The translations under genes were made by a program, and so were the position numbers. Below the pieces are notes generated by a model that saw only the letters and a program-made list of their open reading frames with translations, searched no databases and was not told the DNA's origin. Shown piece after piece: positions 6,225 to 10,851 of a DNA stretch of 10,851 bases. The first letter of the stretch is position 1, and each line of letters starts with the position of its first letter. The DNA is from Chloroflexales bacterium (lineage in GTDB: Bacteria; Chloroflexota; Chloroflexia; Chloroflexales; Chloroflexaceae), in assembly GCA_013336035.1 (NCBI GenBank), contig JAAXUL010000188.1, positions 1-10,851 of the forward strand. Direction: 5' to 3'.

Positions 6225-7661
6225 ATGGCTGCGCCAGCACGGCGCCGCCACTGGAATGGAGTGACAGGCTTCCTGGTTAGGGCGCTGGCGGCGTTTCTGC
6301 TGTATTGCACGCTCTGCGTCTTTCTGGCCCTGCCTTATCCAGATAAGCCACCTCCGAAAACCGATCCTTGTCTGTATAAGCCACAGGTTTGTATCTCGCT
6401 GCCTAACAACGCGTTCCTCACAAAGCTGTTGGCTGTCCTGACGGCCCCATCGCTCTCGCTTGGTGAGTGGCTGTTGAGTGTGATTGGGTGGCCGCCTCCG
6501 CCGCCGCCACCACCGCCACCTAGCGCGGCGCCCAGCAGCACGGCGAGCCCACAGGCGACGGCAAGCCCACAGGCGACGGCGAGCTCTGCTTCGATAGAGA
6601 ACACGTCCATGCCGGTGACGCCAATCGGCACCACAGCGGCAGGTGGGATTACCGTGTTAACAGCGGCAACGCCTGGCCAGGTGTCGTACCCAACAACCCC
6701 CGCGCCGTCGAACACCGCCGTAGCGGCGTCGGCGACCAGCACGGCGGACAGTACGGCGACCAGCCCAAGCACGCTGACGCCGGCGCCAACCGCGACAGTG
6801 CCATCGCCGACCGTGACGAACACGCCGCCAGCGTTTGTGGGTCCGAGCCCAGAGCCGCTGGCCACGCCAGCGTCAACAAACGCCCCGACAGCCACGCCGG
6901 CAATAACCGCGAGCAGCGCGGCGCCGACGCCGAGCCTGACATCGACCGCGACGCCAACCGACAGCCCGACCCCAACGCTGACGGCGACCGTGACGGTCGC
7001 GCCATCGGTTACGGTGACCCCTACTCGCACCGCGCCGCCGACGTGGACCCCACCGCCGACGCGAACCCTGACGCCGACGTGGACCCCACCGCCGACGCGA
7101 ACCCTGACGCCGACGCGAACCCCACCGCCGACTCTGACCCCGACGCCGACACCCTATCGCGAGCCGGACTACCTGGCCTGCGCGGCGGGAAGCTACGAGC
7201 TACAGCCCAGTGTCCAGAATCTTGATGACACAGGTGTAGGATTGCGCGATGGGTTGCGCAATGTGGTTGCCATAAATGGTGGTCATGTGGCGACCATCCA
7301 TCTGGATCAGTGGGCGACCATCCTGATCGACGGCTACGCCAAAGAGGGCCACCCGGAGTGGGGCTGCGCCGATAATGCACCCTGCAATAATGTCGAGGAG
7401 CAAGATAAAGAGGAGTTCAAGGTCTTCGTGGATCAGGAGGAGATTGGCCACTACATAGATCAAGGGCCGCTCCGCAATGCCTGGCTGCCCTCTGGTCTGT
7501 GGCAGACAAGGGGCGCCTACGCGCCAGGCGATCACCAGATCACTGTCCAGCATTTCTACGTTGAGTCGCCTGATATGAAAGCCCAATCGGTCGACTATAA
7601 GCTGTCGGTCTGCGCGGAGCCGGCGGCGGAGCCGACTGCGACGGAGACATCCCACCCCTAG
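6225..7661 (+). CDS. Membrane-anchored surface protein with poly-Pro and Thr/Pro-rich stalk and C-terminal domain
   Basis: 478 residues from ATG 6225, preceded by GGAGAG at 6214-6219. The frame is open further upstream to a TTG at 6129, but that part is Arg-rich and lacks a comparable ribosome site. Residues 1-15 are positively charged and 16-36 are hydrophobic, reading as a signal anchor. A second hydrophobic or amphipathic stretch lies at about 64-89, followed by ten consecutive prolines (90-99). Residues 100-310 are almost entirely Thr, Pro, Ala and Ser, probably an extended and perhaps glycosylated stalk, ending in three 12-residue TWTPPPTRTLTP-type repeats. Residues 315-470 form a compact, probably beta-rich domain with four cysteines (DYLACAAGSYEL, EWGCADNAPCNN, LSVCAEP) that could make two disulfides outside the cell. 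I do not recognise that domain. The gene is divergent from the EAD-like protein gene and followed by a strong terminator. A role in surface display, adhesion or ligand sensing is only inference. Confidence 0.72.
   Translation: MAAPARRRHWNGVTGFLVRALAAFLLYCTLCVFLALPYPDKPPPKTDPCLYKPQVCISLPNNAFLTKLLAVLTAPSLSLGEWLLSVIGWPPPPPPPPPPSAAPSSTASPQATASPQATASSASIENTSMPVTPIGTTAAGGITVLTAATPGQVSYPTTPAPSNTAVAASATSTADSTATSPSTLTPAPTATVPSPTVTNTPPAFVGPSPEPLATPASTNAPTATPAITASSAAPTPSLTSTATPTDSPTPTLTATVTVAPSVTVTPTRTAPPTWTPPPTRTLTPTWTPPPTRTLTPTRTPPPTLTPTPTPYREPDYLACAAGSYELQPSVQNLDDTGVGLRDGLRNVVAINGGHVATIHLDQWATILIDGYAKEGHPEWGCADNAPCNNVEEQDKEEFKVFVDQEEIGHYIDQGPLRNAWLPSGLWQTRGAYAPGDHQITVQHFYVESPDMKAQSVDYKLSVCAEPAAEPTATETSHP
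6543..6578 (+). repeat. 18-bp tandem duplication in the stalk gene
   Basis: Two copies of an 18-base unit (6543-6560 and 6561-6578), identical except for one base (GCG/GCA), encode ASPQAT twice. They mark replication-slippage growth of the stalk just after the poly-proline run. Confidence 0.75.
7041..7148 (+). repeat. Three 36-bp tandem repeats encoding the Thr/Pro stalk
   Basis: The units at 7041-7076 and 7077-7112 are identical, and the unit at 7113-7148 is a diverged copy. Each is 12 codons, so changes in copy number keep the frame. The product is TWTPPPTRTLTP twice and then TRTPPPTLTPTP. The repeats lie directly before the C-terminal domain. Confidence 0.9.
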
Positions 7662-7703
7662 GCGAGGCGCCAGCCGGCCTTGCAGCGCACTCCTCGATAG
7701 CGC

Positions 7704-7748
7704 GACGAGGCGCGGTGATCAGCTGATCACCGCGCCTCGTCTGTTTTG
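7704..7748 (+). terminator. Rho-independent terminator with a perfect 19-bp stem
   Basis: The arms GACGAGGCGCGGTGATCAG (7704-7722) and the exact complement (7723-7741) meet with no spacer and are followed on the plus strand by TGTTTTGG. It begins 42 bases after the stop of the stalk-protein gene. It also lies 15 bases beyond the end of the convergent minus-strand operon, whose side has no T-run. It is therefore a good plus-strand terminator and possibly a shared one. Confidence 0.8.
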
Positions 7749-7756
7749 GAGGCATC

Positions 7757-8131
7757 TCAGGTCGCGGTGTCAGGCGCCCCGGCCCAGGCCAGGTAAGAGT
7801 CGAGGGGGCCGTTGAAGTAGACGTGGACGACCTGGTTGAAGGTGATGTGGCCAACCGCGTCCCAGACCTCTTGGTCATCGGGGCTGTGGACGACGAGCAT
7901 ACCCTGCTCGGGGGCGTACTCATCCTCGCCGGGCGGGATGACGAAGGCGAGCCACTCGCCGGGGTAGCGGGCCTCGACGGCGGCGATGGGCTCGGCCCGG
8001 CCCCGCTCGAGCATCCCAGTATATGGGCAGCCGCACCCACAGTCGGGGCCACAGCTGCTATGGTCGCCCGTGCCGCACGACGGGCTCGTCCCGCCGTGGT
8101 CGGCCGTGGTCAGATTGATCATGACTGGCAT
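7757..8131 (-). CDS. Small Cys-rich protein of unknown function downstream of serS
   Basis: 124 residues. The N-terminal third holds five cysteines in a tight cluster (Cys19, 27, 31, 33, 35, within SCGTGDHSSCGPDCGCGCPY) plus His12 and His24, a likely metal-binding segment such as a zinc knuckle. The rest reads like a small alpha/beta domain (RYPGEWLAFVIPP, then GMLVVHSPDDQEVWDAV, then NQVVHVYFNGPL). The 'PGEWLAF...VVHSPD' pattern is faintly like DUF5678, which I cannot confirm. The ATG at 8131 has AGGA seven bases upstream and lies only 18 bases after serS, so it is the last gene of the serS operon. There is no signal peptide, so it is probably cytosolic. I do not recognise a function. Confidence 0.7.
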   Translation of the reverse strand: MPVMINLTTADHGGTSPSCGTGDHSSCGPDCGCGCPYTGMLERGRAEPIAAVEARYPGEWLAFVIPPGEDEYAPEQGMLVVHSPDDQEVWDAVGHITFNQVVHVYFNGPLDSYLAWAGAPDTAT

Positions 8132-8149
8132 AGCCAGATCCTACCACAT

Positions 8150-9418
8150 CTAGCGGATCACCTCAACCCCGCCCATATATGGCCGCAGGGCCTCGGGCAC
8201 CGTGATGCTGCCATCCTCCTGCTGGTAGTTCTCGATGATCGCGATGATCGTGCGGGGCAGGCCGAGGCCCGAGCCGTTGAGCGTGTGCAGGTACTCAGGC
8301 TTTGCGCCGGGCTCGGGGCGGTAGCGCAGATTAGCCCGGCGGGCCTGGAAGGACTCGACGTTCGAGCACGAGCTGACCTCAAGCCACTCGGCCTGGCCAG
8401 GTGCCCAGACCTCGACGTCGTAGGTCTTGGCCGAGCCAAAGCCGATGTCGCCGGTGCAGAGGATCTTGGTGCGGAAGGGCAAGCCCAGCAGGCGGGCGCA
8501 CTCCTCGGCGTCGCGGCGCAGCTTCTCGAGGGCGGCGTAGCTGTTGGCGGGCTGCTCGAACATATACATCTCGACCTTATCGAACTGGTGGCCGCGCTTG
8601 ATGCCGCGCACATCGCGCCCGGCGCTCAGCTGCTCTTTGCGGAAGCATGGCGTGTAGGCCACGTGGTGGATCGGCAGCTGGGCGGCCTCGAGGATCTCAT
8701 CAGCGTAGAGGCTGGTCACTGGCACCTCGGCGGTGGGCACCAGCCAGAGGCCCGACTCCTCGTCGCGGTAGAGGTTGTCGCGGAACTTGGGCAGCTGGCC
8801 GGAGGCCCAGAGGGCCGCCTCCTTCACCACGAAGGGCGTGTAGACCTCGGTGTAGCCCTGGCGGATGTGCAGGTCGAGGAGCCACTGGATGGTCGCGCGC
8901 TGGAGCCGGGCGCCCAGCCCGCGCATGACATAGAAGCGCGAGCCGGCCAGCCTTACGCCCTGCTCGAAGCTGATGATGCCCAGAGTCTCGGCCAGCTCCC
9001 AGTGGGGCTTCGCGGGGAAGGGCAGCTGGCGCTCCTCGCCCTCCTGGTAGATCACCGGGTTCTCGCTATCGTCCTGGCCATCGGGCACATCAGGGTGGGG
9101 GAGGTTGCGGATCTCTAGCATAGCCGCCCGCTGGCCCTCCTCGACCTGGGCGACCTCCTTATCGAGGGTGCTGATGCGGTCGCCGACCTCGCGCATCGCG
9201 GCGATCTTCGCCTCGCGCTCTGCGGCATCCTTCAGCCGGCTGATCTCCTTCGAGACCGTATTGCGCTGGGCCTTGAGCTCCTCCACCTCGCGCAGCAGGG
9301 CGCGGCGACGCTCGTCGAACTCTAGAACCCGGTCGACCACGGCGCCCTCGATGGCGAACCGGGCGAGCTGGCGCTTCACCTCGTCCGGCTGCTCACGCAG
9401 CAGCTTGATATCGAGCAT
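8150..9418 (-). CDS. serS: Seryl-tRNA synthetase
   Basis: 422 residues, normal length for bacterial SerRS, a cytosolic class II enzyme that charges tRNA-Ser (and tRNA-Sec where present) with serine. Residues 1-110 form the N-terminal domain with the long antiparallel coiled coil (about 30-100, rich in Glu, Arg and Leu) that grips the long variable arm of tRNA-Ser. The catalytic core carries the serine-binding TAE loop (229-231, LVPTAEVPVTSLYADEIL). Motif 2 is FRKE with Arg260 and Glu262, followed by SAGRDVRGIKRGHQFDKVEM. Motif 3 is TLNGSGLGLPRTIIAIIENY with Arg389. In motif 3 GLPR replaces the AVGR of many bacteria, and the ATP-binding Arg is kept. The start at 9418 makes the usual MLDIKLLREQPDEV beginning. 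The gene lies 12 bases after the preceding membrane-protein gene, inside the minus-strand operon, and no separate promoter or T-box is visible. Confidence 0.97.
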   Translation of the reverse strand: MLDIKLLREQPDEVKRQLARFAIEGAVVDRVLEFDERRRALLREVEELKAQRNTVSKEISRLKDAAEREAKIAAMREVGDRISTLDKEVAQVEEGQRAAMLEIRNLPHPDVPDGQDDSENPVIYQEGEERQLPFPAKPHWELAETLGIISFEQGVRLAGSRFYVMRGLGARLQRATIQWLLDLHIRQGYTEVYTPFVVKEAALWASGQLPKFRDNLYRDEESGLWLVPTAEVPVTSLYADEILEAAQLPIHHVAYTPCFRKEQLSAGRDVRGIKRGHQFDKVEMYMFEQPANSYAALEKLRRDAEECARLLGLPFRTKILCTGDIGFGSAKTYDVEVWAPGQAEWLEVSSCSNVESFQARRANLRYRPEPGAKPEYLHTLNGSGLGLPRTIIAIIENYQQEDGSITVPEALRPYMGGVEVIR

Positions 9419-9430
9419 GGCTGTCTTACC

Positions 9431-9922
9431 TCACTTGCCGATCTGGCCGATCATGCTGATCACCTCGGCCAGCCCGACCTTGTTCAGATTGCCGCTATTA
9501 AGACCCTCAAAGACGCGCCTGGCCGTCTCGCGCTGAGCCGGGTCAGCGATGCGGTAGAGGGCCAGGTAGATCCGTTCGCCGTCGCGGATAAAGAAGGTGG
9601 CGTAGGGGCTCCCGGCGCGCTCCATAGCCTGCTCGACGGCCCGGCGCACCGCGGGGTGCGCGACCAGGACAAGCCCATCGGCGGGGGTGCCCGGGGGCAG
9701 CGCGGCGGGCGCCAGGTCATCAGCCGCCACGCCCCGATTATCGTCAGCCGGCGCCGCAGTGCCCAGCGGCGCCGGCCTGGGCGACAGCGGGGTGGGGGGG
9801 AGGCCCGACTGGGGGCCGGCGCGCGACGGAAAATCGCCCCAGGCCCGGTTGAGCATCCAGAAGGTGAGGCCGAGGGCGATCAGGCCCGCGACAAAGATAA
9901 TCGTGACGGCGGTCAGGTCCAT
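9431..9922 (-). CDS. Membrane-anchored protein of unknown function upstream of serS
   Basis: 163 residues. Residues 4-26 (AVTIIFVAGLIALGLTFWML) form one N-terminal transmembrane helix, with no lipobox. Residues 28-80 are a Pro/Ala/Gly-rich linker. Residues 81-163 are a compact alpha/beta domain (GLVLVAHPAVRRAVEQAMER, ATFFIRDGERIYLALYRIAD, then helical RETARRVFEGLNSG and GLAEVISMIGQIG). GGAGG lies just before the ATG at 9922. It sits between a Nudix gene (14 bases) and serS (12 bases), so it is surely co-transcribed. I do not recognise the C-terminal domain and see no catalytic motif. Confidence 0.75.
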   Translation of the reverse strand: MDLTAVTIIFVAGLIALGLTFWMLNRAWGDFPSRAGPQSGLPPTPLSPRPAPLGTAAPADDNRGVAADDLAPAALPPGTPADGLVLVAHPAVRRAVEQAMERAGSPYATFFIRDGERIYLALYRIADPAQRETARRVFEGLNSGNLNKVGLAEVISMIGQIGK

Positions 9923-9936
9923 CGACGCCTCCCGAC

Positions 9937-10431
9937 TCAGATCAGCGAGTAGCGCCAGCCCACGGGCTGGCCGTCGCGGTAGGGCATAACCCCGTGGAAC
10001 TGGCGCGGGTCATCGCTGAAGACCATCGGCAGGAAGAAGCGGTCGCCGGGCCAGAGGGGCAGGTCGAGGGCGAGGACGCGCTCGACGGGGATCCACTCGA
10101 GGGTGCCCTCGGGATTGCTGGCGAGGGGCTCGCCGCTGAAGCGCGTGATCACAAAGAGGAAGCCGAGCCAGTCCTCGCCGCCCTTGCCGAAGCCGGGCCA
10201 GCTGACCGTGCCGCGCAGGGCCATATCCAGGGCCTCGATGCCGGCCTCCTCGCGGAGCTCGCGGCGCATCCCGGCCACGACGTCCTCGTCGGGCTCGAGC
10301 TTACCGCCGAGGCCGTTATACTTGCCGAGGTGCAGATCGCCGGGGCGGGCGTTGCGATGGATCATCAGCACCGAGCGCCGATCGGGCGAGAGCACATAGC
10401 CGAGGGTCGCGACAATGGGCGTGTAGGGCAT
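9937..10431 (-). CDS. MTH1-like Nudix hydrolase (probable 8-oxo-dGTP diphosphatase)
   Basis: 164 residues forming a single Nudix domain. The Nudix box at residues 43-65 fits GX5EX7REUXEEXGU exactly: Gly43, Glu49, Arg57-Glu58, Glu61-Glu62 and Gly64. The upstream HLGKYNGLGGKLEPDE and the downstream WIPVERVLALDLPLWPGDRF resemble the MTH1/8-oxo-dGTPase group, in which a WNGFGGK-like segment and a 'PxWPGD' helix frame the base pocket. The inferred reaction is cleavage of oxidised purine dNTPs to the monophosphate plus pyrophosphate, using Mg2+ held by the box glutamates. Substrate choice in Nudix proteins is hard to predict, so other nucleotides remain possible. The start lies 6 bases after the upstream Nudix gene, with only a weak ribosome site (GGTGAG), suggesting translational coupling. 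Confidence 0.85.
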   Translation of the reverse strand: MPYTPIVATLGYVLSPDRRSVLMIHRNARPGDLHLGKYNGLGGKLEPDEDVVAGMRRELREEAGIEALDMALRGTVSWPGFGKGGEDWLGFLFVITRFSGEPLASNPEGTLEWIPVERVLALDLPLWPGDRFFLPMVFSDDPRQFHGVMPYRDGQPVGWRYSLI

Positions 10432-10437
10432 AGCTGC

Positions 10438-10851
10438 TCACCAGAGGCCATAGAGGCCGCGCTCGCCGCGGGCGTACTCCTCGATGCGGCGGCGGCAGCC
10501 GGGCTCGAGGGTCGCGGGCAGGTCGGCGACCGGGAAGAAGCGGGCATCGACGATCTCGATATCACCAACGGGGGGGCGGGCCTCGCCGAGCGGGGCGCAG
10601 ACAAAGATCGCGATCAGGTCGTTCATACCATCGGCGAAGCTCTGGAACATGCCGTGCAGATAGCGCACCTCGCCGGAGCAGCCGGCCTCCTCGCGCAGCT
10701 CGCGCAGGGCGGCCCTGGCGAGGGGCTCGTGATGCGCGCCGCCGCCGCCGGGCAGAGACCACGGCCAGGCGCCGCCGCGGTGGCGGACCAGCAGCACCGT
10801 GTCGCCGCGCAGGGCGAGCACGCGCACGCCAACGGTGGTGGGGGCGGTGAG
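10438..10851 (-). CDS. Nudix hydrolase, N-terminus cut by the window edge
   Basis: The frame stays open to the right edge, where TVGVRVLALRGDTVLLVRH reads as the usual first strands of a Nudix domain, so the real start lies outside. The Nudix box is complete: Gly, five residues, Glu in GGGAHHE, then PLARAAL, then RELREEAGC. The last position is Cys instead of an aliphatic residue. The preceding WPWSLPGGG and the following FVCAPLGEARPPVGDIEIVD, then RFFPVADLPATLEPG are typical of small ADP-ribose/NTP pyrophosphatase-like Nudix proteins, but no substrate signature is clear. It is only distantly similar to the next Nudix gene, so this is not a recent duplication. It is the most upstream gene visible in the operon; the promoter is off the window. 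Confidence 0.85.
   Translation of the reverse strand, partial: LTAPTTVGVRVLALRGDTVLLVRHRGGAWPWSLPGGGGAHHEPLARAALRELREEAGCSGEVRYLHGMFQSFADGMNDLIAIFVCAPLGEARPPVGDIEIVDARFFPVADLPATLEPGCRRRIEEYARGERGLYGLW

Noticed and set aside
6335..7030. Minus-strand Val/Gly-rich open frame (231 codons) opposite the stalk gene
   Set aside because: Thr/Pro/Ala/Ser codons read backwards give Gly/Val/Ala runs without stops, so the frame is a by-product of stalk composition.
7043..7225. Asp-rich 'DPTADANPDAD' repeat frame resembling calcium-binding or dockerin-like repeats
   Set aside because: It is the alternate plus-strand frame of the 36-bp stalk repeats, begins in the middle of them and lacks its own ribosome site.
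7704..7741. Large palindrome as a dimeric resolution or attachment site
   Set aside because: Its position just after a stop codon and the TGTTTTGG that follows are explained simply by a rho-independent terminator, and no recombinase gene is nearby.
7823..9118. Long open frame on the plus strand (431 codons) opposite serS
   Set aside because: It is the antisense shadow of an intact, fully conserved seryl-tRNA synthetase in high-GC DNA. The translation shows no domain and no ribosome site.

Overview
The window looks like bacterial chromosome of high GC, most plausibly from the Chloroflexota (Roseiflexus/Kouleothrix-like Chloroflexia). This is an inference from style, not from a phylogenetic marker search. 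The clues are a membrane protein carrying an effector-associated-domain-like (EAD-like) module, long Thr/Pro 'TPTWTPPPTRT' stalks, repeats of the type that encodes 'FILxPSSFIL', and GC-rich intergenic hairpins.

Layout, left to right. (1) Bases 3-962, plus strand: the C-terminal part of a clan GH-A (cellulase/GH5-like) glycosidase with two LGFP-like repeats, followed by a terminator-like hairpin. (2) Bases 1052-4298, plus strand: a compact copper-efflux operon. It has a sigma70-type promoter, a G-tract palindrome that looks like a CsoR operator, csoR (Cu(I)-sensing repressor), copZ (HMA copper chaperone) and copA (Cu(I)-exporting P1B-1 ATPase with two HMA domains). A repeat hairpin sits between copZ and copA. 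A block of intergenic-type repeat DNA lies in frame inside copA, just after the phosphorylated DKTGT motif. (3) Bases 4330-4380: a perfect 51-bp palindrome between convergent genes. (4) Bases 4385-7661: an accessory-looking island of lower and mixed GC with two divergent genes. The minus-strand gene encodes EAD-like helical module(s), a transmembrane segment and a PsbP/Mog1-like outer domain. The plus-strand gene encodes a membrane-anchored protein with a poly-Pro/Thr-Pro stalk and a small Cys-containing C-terminal domain. The roughly 580 bp between them hold a candidate promoter on each strand and a nested stem-loop. (5) Bases 7704-7748: a perfect-stem terminator. (6) Bases 7757-10851, minus strand: a tight five-gene housekeeping operon. 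In transcription order it runs Nudix hydrolase (cut by the window edge), MTH1-like Nudix hydrolase, membrane-anchored unknown, serS (seryl-tRNA synthetase) and a small Cys-rich unknown.

How they work together: CsoR should repress its own promoter until Cu(I) binds. CopZ would then carry Cu(I) to CopA, which pumps it out. The Nudix/serS operon combines nucleotide clean-up with translation. The most unusual items are the repeat insertion inside CopA and the EAD-like/TM/PsbP-like protein with its divergently transcribed stalk protein. I saw no CRISPR array, tRNA, rRNA, transposase or phage gene.
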